DNA from: Paracoccus sp. C2R09
Lineage (GTDB): Bacteria; Pseudomonadota; Alphaproteobacteria; Rhodobacterales; Rhodobacteraceae
DNA length: 64,000 bases
Assembly: GCF_018860625.1 (NCBI RefSeq)
Contig: NZ_JAHKQB010000014.1
Coordinates: forward strand, 62,001-126,000
Direction of reading: 5' to 3'
Positions 44,991 to 52,611 of this stretch are shown piece after piece. How positions within the stretch are numbered: the first letter of the stretch is position 1; each line of letters opens with the position of its first letter. Both the position numbers and the translations under genes were made by a program. The notes beneath the pieces were generated by a model that saw nothing but the letters and a program-made list of their open reading frames with translations, was not told where the DNA came from and made no database searches.

Positions 44991-46127
44991 TCACAGCGCG
45001 TTCTGCGGCATGGGCAGGGCTCCCCTGTCATAGGGCGCCCAATCCGTGATCTCGGGGTAGAACTGCTTGCGCCAAGCGCGAACGCGCGGGTTCATCCGGC
45101 GCCGCCACAGCGGCGGCACCATCGCCAGGAAGGTCATCGCCGGGTATCCCATCGGCAGCTGCGGTGCCTCGTCCGCGCCATAGGTCTGCAGCAGGGGAAA
45201 GCGGCGGTCGGGTTTCGTGTGATGGTCCGAATGGCGCTGCAGGTTGATCAGCAGCCAGTTCGTGGCCTTGTGGCTGGCGTTCCAGCTGTGGCGCGGGCGC
45301 ACGGGCTCGTATCGGCCATCGCCCAGATGCTTTCGCGACAGGCCGTAATGTTCGACATAGTTCACCAGCTCCAACTGCCACACGGCGATGAAGGCCTGGA
45401 ACAGGAACAGGCCGATCCCGGCCCAGCCGCCCAGCAGCGCCGCCAGCGCCAGCATCCCGCCTTGCAGGGCCGCATAGCGCCAGAAGGGGTTGCGCCGGTC
45501 GAACGGGCCGCGCCGCGCGCGTTTCAGGAACCCGGTCTCGGCTCGCCATGCGCTGCGCGGGCCATTGGCCAGGACGCGTCCGAAGAAGCGGTAGAACCCC
45601 TCGTTGTAGCGCGCCGATACCGCGTCGCGGGGGGTCGAGACCCAGGAATGATGGACCAGCAGATGCTCGGTCCGGAAATGCGAATACATGACGCTGGCCA
45701 GCAGAAGATCGCCCAGCCAGCGTTCCAGCGGCGATTTCTGATGCAGCAGTTCGTGGGCATAGACGATGCCGATGGTCCCCGACGCGATGCCGATGGCGAA
45801 GAACAGCCCCAGCCGTTCCCAGCCTGACAGATGCCCCGCGCCGATCCACCAGATCGCGCCGAAGATCGTCGCGAATTGCAGTGGAAACCAGACGATGGTG
45901 ACGGCCCGGTGCCAGAACAGCTGCTCGGTCGCGGTCTCGGGGTCGGGATTGTCCTCGTTCAGGCCCAGGATGCCGTCCAGCGCCGTGGTCAGGTACCAGG
46001 CATAGATCGGGACGATCACCCACCACCACCCGCCCAGCCCTGCGGCCAGCGCGATCATGGGGATCAGCGCGATGGACAGCCAGAAGGGCGCTGCAGCGGG
46101 GATGGGGGCATGGGACGAGTCGCTCAT
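44991..46127 (-). CDS. alkB: AlkB-type alkane hydroxylase / membrane di-iron monooxygenase
   Basis: A 378-residue membrane di-iron enzyme. The histidine clusters are all present: HELLHQ, EHLLVHHSWV, the intermediate NYVEHYGL and LQRHSDHH. About six membrane segments surround them. AlkB enzymes hydroxylate alkanes with rubredoxin; here no rubredoxin gene is adjacent. The third box ending HSDHH is followed by T rather than the common A. It starts 10 bases after mutY on the minus strand, apparently as a mutY-alkB operon. Substrate could be an alkane or an alkyl side chain. Confidence 0.87.
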   Translation of the reverse strand: MSDSSHAPIPAAAPFWLSIALIPMIALAAGLGGWWWVIVPIYAWYLTTALDGILGLNEDNPDPETATEQLFWHRAVTIVWFPLQFATIFGAIWWIGAGHLSGWERLGLFFAIGIASGTIGIVYAHELLHQKSPLERWLGDLLLASVMYSHFRTEHLLVHHSWVSTPRDAVSARYNEGFYRFFGRVLANGPRSAWRAETGFLKRARRGPFDRRNPFWRYAALQGGMLALAALLGGWAGIGLFLFQAFIAVWQLELVNYVEHYGLSRKHLGDGRYEPVRPRHSWNASHKATNWLLINLQRHSDHHTKPDRRFPLLQTYGADEAPQLPMGYPAMTFLAMVPPLWRRRMNPRVRAWRKQFYPEITDWAPYDRGALPMPQNAL

Positions 46128-46137
46128 GCCCCGCAGC

Positions 46138-47163
46138 TTATGCCGCCAGCAGCGGTCCCGCCATATCCCAGACCTTGCGCATGAGCCCCGGAAGCGCGTC
46201 CCGGTCGATGCGCCCCAGGGGGATCAGCTCTCCCCGTTCGGGATTGCCGGACAGATCGCCCAGCATGACGGTCAGATCCAGGGAAAAATGCGTGAAGACA
46301 TGGCGCACCGTGCCGATATCGCGCCAATCGGCGGGCCCGGGCGGCGGCAGGTCGCGCCCGTCCCACCCGGCCGAGGGGAAGGCCAGCGTGCCCCCCAGCA
46401 GCCCCTTGGCGGGGCGCTGTTCCAGCAGCACCGCATCGCCCGACCGCGCGATCCAGGCGATGCCGCGGCGTTCGGGCTTGGGTGCCTTGGGCGTCTTTCG
46501 GGGCAGTTCGGCGGCGATCCCTGCCTTGCGGGCCGCACAATGGTCCGTTAGCGGACAGATCGCGCAGGCGGGCTTGCGCGGGGTGCAGATCGTCGCGCCC
46601 AGATCCATCATCGCCTGCGCGTAATCGCCGGGGCGTTCCTGCGGGGTGATCGTTCCCGCAAGCACCGTCAGCTCGGGCTTGGCGCGGGGCAGGGGTGTTT
46701 CCACCGCGAACAGCCTTGAGACGACGCGTTCCACGTTGCCGTCCACCACCGTCTCGGGGCGCTGGAAGGCAATGGAGGCAATCGCGGCCGAGGTATAGGG
46801 CCCGATCCCCGGCAGCGCCGCCAGCCCCTCGCGCGTGTCGGGAAAGGCGCCCATTTCCGCGACGGCGCGGGCGCAGGCCAGCAGGTTGCGCGCGCGGGCG
46901 TAATATCCAAGCCCCGCCCATTCGGCCATGACGCGCGCGTCATCCGCCGCCGCCAGGTCGTCGACCGTCGGCCACAGATCGGTGAAACGCAGGAAATAGG
47001 CCTTTACCGCCGCCACGGTGGTCTGCTGCAGCATCACCTCGGACAGCCAGACGCGATAGGGGTCGGCAGGCGCGCCGCCGGGGGGCATGCGCCAGGGCAG
47101 CACGCGGGCATGGCGATCGTACCATTGCAGCAGGTCGCGGGCGATCACCCGATTGTCACGCAA
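46138..47163 (-). CDS. mutY: A/G-specific adenine glycosylase MutY
   Basis: A 341-residue DNA repair enzyme that removes adenine paired with 8-oxoguanine. The catalytic LSEVMLQQTTVAAVKAYF glutamate and VVDGNVERVVSRL aspartate are present, and the iron-sulfur cluster ligands are C-x6-C-x2-C-x5-C in CTPRKPACAICPLTDHC. A NUDIX-like C-terminal domain reads the oxidised base. I chose the TTG at 47163 because AGAAGG lies 8 bases upstream; a GTG at 47148 is the alternative. Divergent from the DciA-like gene. Confidence 0.93.
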   Translation of the reverse strand: MRDNRVIARDLLQWYDRHARVLPWRMPPGGAPADPYRVWLSEVMLQQTTVAAVKAYFLRFTDLWPTVDDLAAADDARVMAEWAGLGYYARARNLLACARAVAEMGAFPDTREGLAALPGIGPYTSAAIASIAFQRPETVVDGNVERVVSRLFAVETPLPRAKPELTVLAGTITPQERPGDYAQAMMDLGATICTPRKPACAICPLTDHCAARKAGIAAELPRKTPKAPKPERRGIAWIARSGDAVLLEQRPAKGLLGGTLAFPSAGWDGRDLPPPGPADWRDIGTVRHVFTHFSLDLTVMLGDLSGNPERGELIPLGRIDRDALPGLMRKVWDMAGPLLAA

Positions 47164-47248
47164 TTATGTGGCCTTCTACTGACTGGCCCGCTTTCATCCG
47201 GGGCGGTGGCTGGCTAAGGATTGTGACGTGTTACCAGCAAAGGCGCAG

Positions 47249-47776
47249 ATGTCCCAGTCGTCCGACAGCATGAAGGCAGGTCCACGTCGTCGCAGCCGCG
47301 GCTTCCAGGCGGCGTCTCTTCTGTTGTCGCACAGGGTCCAGAAGGCCGCCGAGGGTCGCGGCTTTGCCGTGTCCCGCCTGCTGACCAACTGGCCCGAGAT
47401 CGCGGGCCCGCAGTTGGCCGCCGTGACGCGCCCCGTGCGCATCAGCCATTCGCGCGGCGGCTTCGGTGCGACGCTGACGCTGCTGACGACCGGGCCCATG
47501 GCCCCCATGGTGGAAATGCAGCTGCCGCAACTGCGCGAGAGGGTGAATGCCTGCTATGGCTACAACGCCGTGCAGCGGATCAGCCTGACCCAGACGGCGG
47601 CCACGGGCTTTGCCGAAGGGCAGGCCAGCTTCTCGGGGATGCCGGCCAAGCCTGCGCCCCAGCCGACGCCCGAAGCCGAACGTGCCGCAAGCCGCGCCGC
47701 CCGGGGCTTCGAGGACCCGACACTGGCCGCCGCAATCCAGCAGCTGGCCCTCAACATTGCCAAACGCAAGACCTGA
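47249..47776 (+). CDS. DUF721 (DciA-like) protein
   Basis: A 175-residue protein of the DUF721 family. VSRLLTNWPEIAGPQLAAVT and RERVNACYGYNAVQRISL match the conserved core (about 35-115); the C-terminus is proline- and alanine-rich. In other bacteria members of this family (DciA) help load the replicative helicase DnaB. That role is inferred from family. ATG 47249 is taken; an upstream GTG would add seven residues. Followed at 13 bases by the DsbA-like gene. Confidence 0.82.
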   Translation: MSQSSDSMKAGPRRRSRGFQAASLLLSHRVQKAAEGRGFAVSRLLTNWPEIAGPQLAAVTRPVRISHSRGGFGATLTLLTTGPMAPMVEMQLPQLRERVNACYGYNAVQRISLTQTAATGFAEGQASFSGMPAKPAPQPTPEAERAASRAARGFEDPTLAAAIQQLALNIAKRKT

Positions 47777-47789
47777 AAGGATCCGCCCC

Positions 47790-48392
47790 ATGTTTCTTCG
47801 TCACGCAGCGACCGCGATCGCGCTGAGCCTGGCCGTCCCCGCCGCCGCACAAGAGGCCGAGACCCTTCCCGATGTCGTTCTGGGCGATGCGGACGCCCCC
47901 GTCACGGTGATCGAATATGCCAGCTTCACCTGCGGGCATTGCGCGAATTTCCACGAGAACGTCTATCCCGACCTGAAGGCCGAATATATCGATACCGGCA
48001 AGGTCAAGTTCATCCAGCGCGACATCTATTTCGACCAGCCGGGCCTGTGGGCCGGGGTGCTGGCGCGCTGCGCGGGGGACGACAAGTTCTATCCCGTTGC
48101 CGACATGCTGTTCGACGAACAGTCCGAATGGCTGTCGGGCGGGTCGGGCGACGAGATCGCGGCCCAGCTGCGCCGCATCGGTCTGAAGGCCGGCATGACC
48201 GAGGAACAGATGACGGCCTGCTGGAACGATACCGCCAAGGTCGAACAGCTGATCGCGACCTTCCAGAAGAACGCCACCGCCGACGGGATCGAGGCCACGC
48301 CCACCTTCGTCATCGAGGGCGAGAAGGTGAACAACCAGCCCTGGGAGGGCCTGAAGGAGGTCATCGAGGCCAAGCTGGAAGACGCCGAATGA
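47790..48392 (+). CDS. DsbA-family thiol:disulfide oxidoreductase
   Basis: A 200-residue periplasmic thioredoxin-fold protein with a signal peptide (about 1-20, ending AAAQ). The active-site CGHC is at C48-C51 in YASFTCGHCANFHE, and the cis-proline is in ATPTF. It resembles the DsbA-like proteins with a short helical insertion (KFIQRDIYFDQPG) found next to DUF721 in Rhodobacterales. It introduces or reshuffles disulfides in exported proteins. Confidence 0.9.
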   Translation: MFLRHAATAIALSLAVPAAAQEAETLPDVVLGDADAPVTVIEYASFTCGHCANFHENVYPDLKAEYIDTGKVKFIQRDIYFDQPGLWAGVLARCAGDDKFYPVADMLFDEQSEWLSGGSGDEIAAQLRRIGLKAGMTEEQMTACWNDTAKVEQLIATFQKNATADGIEATPTFVIEGEKVNNQPWEGLKEVIEAKLEDAE

Positions 48393-48411
48393 TCCACGGC
48401 TGATGCCGCTC

Positions 48412-48458
48412 GCGGCGTCCGGGAACACGGAATGTTGAATTTTCGTCCCGGACGCCGC
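48412..48458. repeat. 13-bp perfect inverted repeat upstream of mscL
   Basis: GCGGCGTCCGGGA (48412-48424) and TCCCGGACGCCGC (48446-48458) form a perfect 13-bp stem with a 21-base AT-rich loop. There is no T-run after either arm. It lies 19 bases past the dsbA-like stop and 34 bases before the mscL ATG. It may act as an mRNA-end hairpin, an attenuator, or a protein-binding site. Confidence 0.7.
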
Positions 48459-48492
48459 AATCTGTCCCCAAAGCGGCCGCTGACGGCCCCAG

Positions 48493-48942
48493 ATGGGACA
48501 GAACCAGATGCTTCAGGAATTCAGGACATTCATCCAGCGCGGCAACGTGATCGACCTTGCCGTCGGGATCATCATCGGCGCGGCCTTCACGGCCATCGTC
48601 AGCTCGCTCGTCAGCGATCTGATCAACCCGATCATCGGGATCCTGACCGGCGGGGTCGATTTCAGCGACAAGTATTTCGTGCTGTCGGGCGACGTTCCCG
48701 AAGGCGTCAGCCTGGATGTCGCGCGGGAATCGGGTGCGGCGATCTTCGCCTATGGGTCCTTCCTGATGGCGGTGGTCAATTTCCTGATCATCGCATGGGT
48801 CGTCTTCATCCTGGTCAAGGTCGTGAACCACATGAAGCCCAAGGAAACCCCGAAGGAAGAAGCGCCCGCAGGCCCCACCCAGGAGGAACTGCTGGCCCAG
48901 ATCCGCGACCTTCTGGCCGATCGCACCACCCCAACGCTGTGA
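48493..48942 (+). CDS. mscL: large-conductance mechanosensitive channel MscL
   Basis: A 149-residue channel that opens under membrane tension. The first helix [20 protein letters not shown] and the pore-lining pattern with LINPIIGIL are diagnostic; the second membrane helix is [19 protein letters not shown], followed by the charged C-terminal helix [18 protein letters not shown] 48493 is taken; ATG 48508 (MLQEF) is nearly as good and starts closer to the family norm. Confidence 0.94.
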   Translation: MGQNQMLQEFRTFIQRGNVIDLAVGIIIGAAFTAIVSSLVSDLINPIIGILTGGVDFSDKYFVLSGDVPEGVSLDVARESGAAIFAYGSFLMAVVNFLIIAWVVFILVKVVNHMKPKETPKEEAPAGPTQEELLAQIRDLLADRTTPTL

Positions 48943-48947
48943 AGTTC

Positions 48948-48976
48948 CGGCCCCGGCAGCGATGCCGGGGCCGTTT
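48948..48976. terminator. terminator between mscL and ald
   Basis: A perfect 11-bp stem (CGGCCCCGGCA and TGCCGGGGCCG) with loop GCGA, followed by TTT on the plus strand. It lies between convergent mscL and ald and may serve both. Confidence 0.8.
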
Positions 48977-48979
48977 CCG

Positions 48980-50098
48980 TCACGACCCCAGCAGCGTCTC
49001 GGGGGTGACGGCATCCAGCTTCAGCGCTTCGCCCACCGGGGGCGAGGTCAGTTGCCCTTCATGCACCGACAGCCCCGCGCGCAGATGCGCGTCATCCGTC
49101 AGGGCCTTGCGCCAGCCCTTGTCCGCCAATGCCAGCAGATGCGGCATGGTCGCGTTCGACAGCGCCTGGGTCGAGCTGCGCGCGACCGCACCCGGCATGT
49201 TGGCCACGCAGTAATGCACGATGCCGTCCACCTCGTATATCGGATCCTGATGCGTCGTGGCCTTCGAGGTTTCGAAGCAGCCGCCCTGGTCGATCGCCAC
49301 ATCCACCAGCACCGCGCCCTGCGGCATGGTGGACAGCTGTTCGCGGCTGATCAGCTTGGGGGCCGCAGCGCCGGGGATCAGCACCGCGCCGATCACCATG
49401 TCCGCGCTGCGGATCAGGTCCGCCGTTGCCGCTTCGCTGGCGAATTGGGTGGTCAGTCGCCCCATGAACACGTCGTCCAGGTAGGACAGGCGCGGGATCG
49501 AACGGTCGAGCACGGTGACATTGGCGCCCATCCCCGCCGCGACCCGCGCGGCCGCGGTGCCCACGACCCCGCCGCCGATCACCACGACATTGGCCGGACG
49601 CACACCCGGCACGCCGCCCATCAGCACGCCGCGCCCGCCATTGGCCTTCTGCAGCGCCCATGACCCGACCTGTGGCGCAAGACGGCCCGCAACCTCGGAC
49701 ATCGGCGCCAGCAGGGGCAACCCGCCCCGCGCATCCGTCACGGTTTCATAGGCGATGGCGGTGACGCCCGATGCCAGCAGGTCGCGCGTCTGGTCGGGAT
49801 CGGGGGCCAGGTGCAGATAGGTGAACAGCAGCTGCCCCTTGCGCAGCATCGCGCGTTCGGCGGCCTGCGGTTCCTTGACCTTGATCACCAGCTCGGCCCA
49901 GTCGAACAGGCTGGCGGCATCGAGGGCGATGCGGGCCCCGGCGGCGGCATAGTCGTCATCTGTGTATCCCGCGCCAAGACCTGCGCCGGTCTCGACCATC
50001 ACCTCGTGGCCGCGGCCCGCGGCTTCGGTCGCGGCGGCGGGGGTCAGGCCCACGCGGAATTCCTGCGGCTTGATTTCCTTCGGACATCCGATCTTCAT
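48980..50098 (-). CDS. ald: alanine dehydrogenase
   Basis: A 372-residue NAD-dependent enzyme converting alanine and pyruvate. MKIGCPKEIKPQEFRVGLTP, KVKEPQAAE and the Rossmann motif VIGGGVVGTAAARVAAGMGA are typical; the catalytic lysine and histidine fall in KVKEPQ and FTYLHLA. Divergent from an Lrp-type regulator, the common arrangement in which the regulator controls ald in response to alanine. Confidence 0.96.
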   Translation of the reverse strand: MKIGCPKEIKPQEFRVGLTPAAATEAAGRGHEVMVETGAGLGAGYTDDDYAAAGARIALDAASLFDWAELVIKVKEPQAAERAMLRKGQLLFTYLHLAPDPDQTRDLLASGVTAIAYETVTDARGGLPLLAPMSEVAGRLAPQVGSWALQKANGGRGVLMGGVPGVRPANVVVIGGGVVGTAAARVAAGMGANVTVLDRSIPRLSYLDDVFMGRLTTQFASEAATADLIRSADMVIGAVLIPGAAAPKLISREQLSTMPQGAVLVDVAIDQGGCFETSKATTHQDPIYEVDGIVHYCVANMPGAVARSSTQALSNATMPHLLALADKGWRKALTDDAHLRAGLSVHEGQLTSPPVGEALKLDAVTPETLLGS

Positions 50099-50235
50099 CG
50101 CTCTCCTCCCAGAATGCTTGATCCTTCGATGATGCCAGCCGAACGCGCGAAGGTGCTGCGAAGATGCAGGGCGCGGGCGGGTGTCCCGCGCAGAAACAGC
50201 TGGCACAGCCGCGGGTTTTCGAAGATTCTGCGTCC

Positions 50236-50712
50236 ATGCAGGAACTTGACGCAATAGACCGCCGTATCCTCGGGCTTCTTCAGAAAGAGGGGCGAATCAG
50301 CAATGCCGAGCTGGCGCTGCGGGTGCATCTGTCGCCTTCGGCCTGTCATCGACGCGTGCAGCGGCTGGAAGAGGCCGGCGTCATCTCGGGCTATGTCGCG
50401 CTGCTGGATGCGCGGGCGCTGCGCCGCCAGACCACCGTCTTTGTCGAGATCACGCTGTCAGGTCAGGCCGACGAGGTTCTGGACGCGTTCGAGCGTGGCG
50501 TGGCCCAGATCCCCGACGTGCTGGAATGTCACCTGATGGCGGGGACGGCGGATTACCTACTGAAGATCGTGGTCGAGGATACCGACGATTTCGCCCGCAT
50601 CCACCGCCAGCACCTGTCGCGCCTGCCCGGCGTGGCGCAGATGCATTCCAGTTTCGCGCTGCGGACCGTGTTCAGGACGACAGCGATCCCGGTCCAGCCC
50701 GGGCCCGCGTGA
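50236..50712 (+). CDS. Lrp/AsnC-family regulator, probable regulator of ald
   Basis: A 158-residue regulator. The helix-turn-helix is RISNAELALRVHLSPSACHR (about 21-40), and the C-terminal RAM domain includes VLECHLMAGTADYLLKIV. It is divergent from ald, with a 137-base shared region. I infer alanine-responsive control of ald (as AldR). ATG 50236 lies directly before MQELDAIDRRIL, the standard opening; the frame extends upstream without family character. Confidence 0.92.
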   Translation: MQELDAIDRRILGLLQKEGRISNAELALRVHLSPSACHRRVQRLEEAGVISGYVALLDARALRRQTTVFVEITLSGQADEVLDAFERGVAQIPDVLECHLMAGTADYLLKIVVEDTDDFARIHRQHLSRLPGVAQMHSSFALRTVFRTTAIPVQPGPA

Positions 50713-50739
50713 TCGCCCGCGTGATCGGATGTGATCACG
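50704..50739. repeat. 12-bp tandem duplication over the lrp stop, then a hairpin
   Basis: CCCGCGTGATCG occurs twice in direct tandem (50704-50715 and 50716-50727); the first copy holds the lrp stop codon. The second copy forms a 7-bp stem, CGTGATC at 50720-50726 with GATCACG at 50733-50739. No T-run follows. It looks like a recent small duplication that also created the hairpin. Confidence 0.6.
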
Positions 50740-50800
50740 GGGCATGGCACCATTGTCCACATCGCGGCGTTATCGACGCAATCTGATGTGGAGATGCATG

Positions 50801-51556
50801 ATGCTGAACAATCCTCTCAAGACCCTGATGACCGGCGTGGCGACGGCGACGCTGCTGGCCACCGGCGCGGTTGCCCAGACCGCCCAGATCGACACCCCCG
50901 AGGGGCGCACGGTCATCGTCCCCGAGGCCGCGCTGGAAACCGCGCCTTCTGAAGGCTTCGTTGTCGAAAGCGACTATCCGATGCTGGACAGCGTCGAAAA
51001 CAACCAGGTGATCGCGGAAACGCTGATCGCGCAGGGATACAGCGACGTGGTGATCAGCCGCGAGGGTCCGATGCTGACGGTGACGGCACAGCGCTCGGGC
51101 GTCCCGATCGAACTGGTCTACAGCACCGCGAACGGTCGCCTGGTTTCGGTCGACGGGGTCGAGACGCGTGTCGATGCGGATCCCAGCTCGGCCAATGACG
51201 ACACGATGGAGCCGGGCCTGACCGAAGGCACGCCGGATGACGAAAGCGCCGACGATGCGATGACGGATGGTGCGACCGGTGATTCGATGACCGATGGCGC
51301 GGATGCGACCCCCGACATGGGCGACATGGGCGACACGACCGAGGGCACCGACGCCACGGATGGCGGCGATGCGGGCGATACCGGCAGCGACACGGGCAGC
51401 CAGAACGGATCGGACGCCGGTGCCGGCGGCGATACCGGTGGTGACAGCGGCAGCGATGCGGGCGGCGAATCGGACGGCGGTTCGGATAGCGGCTCGGACG
51501 GCGGTTCCGACGGTGGTTCCGACGGCGGTTCGGACGGGGGCGACAGCAACAGCTGA
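50801..51556 (+). CDS. secreted protein with PepSY-like region and Asp/Gly/Ser-rich tail
   Basis: A 251-residue exported protein, not recognised as a named family. A signal peptide covers about residues 1-25 (ending GAVAQ). Residues about 30-120 include ETLIAQGYSDVVISREGPML and IELVYSTANGRLVSVDGVET, reminiscent of a PepSY-like fold. The C-terminal half is highly acidic and low complexity, moving from Asp/Met/Thr to GGSD repeats (51476-51540). It may bind calcium or act as a wall or outer-membrane spacer; that is speculation. ATG 50801 has GGAG 7 bases upstream; ATG 50798 is possible. Confidence 0.7.
   Translation: MLNNPLKTLMTGVATATLLATGAVAQTAQIDTPEGRTVIVPEAALETAPSEGFVVESDYPMLDSVENNQVIAETLIAQGYSDVVISREGPMLTVTAQRSGVPIELVYSTANGRLVSVDGVETRVDADPSSANDDTMEPGLTEGTPDDESADDAMTDGATGDSMTDGADATPDMGDMGDTTEGTDATDGGDAGDTGSDTGSQNGSDAGAGGDTGGDSGSDAGGESDGGSDSGSDGGSDGGSDGGSDGGDSNS
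51476..51540 (+). repeat. 12-bp tandem repeat encoding Gly-Gly-Ser-Asp
   Basis: Five imperfect copies of a 12-base unit of the form GGCGGTTCSGAC encode GGSD units, differing mostly at third codon positions. Slippage here could change protein length between strains. Confidence 0.7.
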
Positions 51557-51574
51557 TCGCGTCCGGCCAAAAGG

Positions 51575-51609
51575 AAAGGCCCCGCGACGTGGCATCGCGG
51601 GGCCTTTTT
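51575..51609. terminator. bidirectional terminator
   Basis: A perfect 13-bp stem (AAAGGCCCCGCGA and TCGCGGGGCCTTT) with a 7-base loop. TT follows on the plus strand and CCTTTT on the minus, so it can end both the acidic-protein gene and rpsU. Confidence 0.9.
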
Positions 51610-51629
51610 CAACGCGGGCTCGCGTCGTC

Positions 51630-51836
51630 TTACAATGCGCCTTCGCGCTGTGCCTTTTTACGGGCAAGCTTGCGGGCACGACGGACGGCCTCGGCCTTTT
51701 CACGGGCTTTCTTGACCGACGGCTTCTCGAAATGCTGCCGAAGCTTCATTTCGCGGAAGACACCTTCGCGCTGAAGCTTTTTCTTCAGTGCACGGAGCGC
51801 CTGTTCGACGTTGTTGTCGCGAACATTGACCTGCAT
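51630..51836 (-). CDS. rpsU: 30S ribosomal protein S21
   Basis: A 68-residue highly basic protein. [20 protein letters not shown] and [23 protein letters not shown] sequence ([17 protein letters not shown]) are the S21 signature. It joins the small subunit near the anti-Shine-Dalgarno end of 16S rRNA and affects initiation. Single gene with its own terminator. A hairpin lies between a strong AGGAAGG and the ATG. Confidence 0.97.
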   Translation of the reverse strand: MQVNVRDNNVEQALRALKKKLQREGVFREMKLRQHFEKPSVKKAREKAEAVRRARKLARKKAQREGAL

Positions 51837-51850
51837 GTGGTTGTCACCAC
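51837..51850 (-). promoter_or_regulatory. hairpin between Shine-Dalgarno and ATG of rpsU
   Basis: On the minus strand GTGGT-GACA-ACCAC forms a 5-bp stem that ends right at the rpsU ATG. AGGAAGG lies just before it. Unfolded, the spacing from AAGG to ATG is 13 bases, too long; folded it is short. Confidence 0.5.
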
Positions 51851-51883
51851 CTTCCTAGGTTAGAGTTGATAGAATTGCAGGAA

Positions 51884-51908
51884 GCGCCCCACTAGCAGAG
51901 AGGGGCGC
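51884..51908. repeat. 7-bp inverted repeat between rpsU and COQ9
   Basis: GCGCCCC (51884-51890) and GGGGCGC (51902-51908) with an 11-base loop, in the divergent rpsU/COQ9 region. Could be an operator or a leader hairpin. Confidence 0.45.
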
Positions 51909-51941
51909 GATTGTCCAGACTGGTGGCAGACGAGGCTGACG

Positions 51942-52595
51942 ATGACCCATTCCGACCGCGACGCGCTGCTGGATGCCGCGCTGATCCACGTCCCGTTCGA
52001 GGGGATGAACATGGCGGCCCTCCGGGCGGGGGCACGCGACATCGGCATGGATGCCGCACTGATCCCCGTCCATTTCCCGCGCAAAGGGGCCGATCTTGCC
52101 GCCGCCTATCACAGGCGGGCGGATGCGGCGCTGCGCGATCTGTTGGCGACCGATCCTCCACAGGGGCGTTTTCGCGACCGGGTGGCCGAATCGGTCTGGG
52201 CGCGGCTTGAACTGGTCGATCCCGAACTGGTACGCGCGGGGGCCGCGATCCTGGCGCTGCCGCAGAATGCGGCGCTGGCCGCGCGGCTGGTCTGGGAAAG
52301 CGCGGATGTGATCTGGACCGGGCTGGGGGACAGCTCGGACGACGTGAACTGGTATTCGAAGCGTGCGACCCTGTCGGCAGTGATCTCGGCCACGGTGCTG
52401 TTCTGGCTGGGCGACGATTCGCAGGGCAAGGTCGATACTCGCGAATTCCTGAACCGCCGGATCGACGGCGTCATGCGTTTCGAAGGCGTGAAGGCGCGAT
52501 TGTCGCGCCTGCCGGGGGCTGCGGCGCTGGCGCAGGGCGCGTTCGGCTGGGTCCGGGCCCCGCGCAGCCATCCGCTGCCCGGCAAGACACGCTGA
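51942..52595 (+). CDS. COQ9-family ubiquinone biosynthesis protein
   Basis: A 217-residue protein. The N-terminal half has a TetR-like helical pattern (RDALLDAALIHVPFEGMNMA), and the C-terminal DDVNWYSKRATLSAVISATV with FLNRRIDGVMRFE is the COQ9 hallmark. COQ9 binds isoprenoid lipids and assists COQ7 in ubiquinone synthesis. The family is limited to eukaryotes and alphaproteobacteria. Sixteen bases separate it from the quinone oxidoreductase gene, suggesting a quinone-related pair. Confidence 0.93.
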   Translation: MTHSDRDALLDAALIHVPFEGMNMAALRAGARDIGMDAALIPVHFPRKGADLAAAYHRRADAALRDLLATDPPQGRFRDRVAESVWARLELVDPELVRAGAAILALPQNAALAARLVWESADVIWTGLGDSSDDVNWYSKRATLSAVISATVLFWLGDDSQGKVDTREFLNRRIDGVMRFEGVKARLSRLPGAAALAQGAFGWVRAPRSHPLPGKTR

Positions 52596-52611
52596 CACCG
52601 AAGGAGAGAGA

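Noticed and set aside
50164..50235. Upstream extension of the Lrp gene
   Set aside because: The frame is open but has no ribosome-binding site and no family character; the standard Lrp opening begins at 50236.
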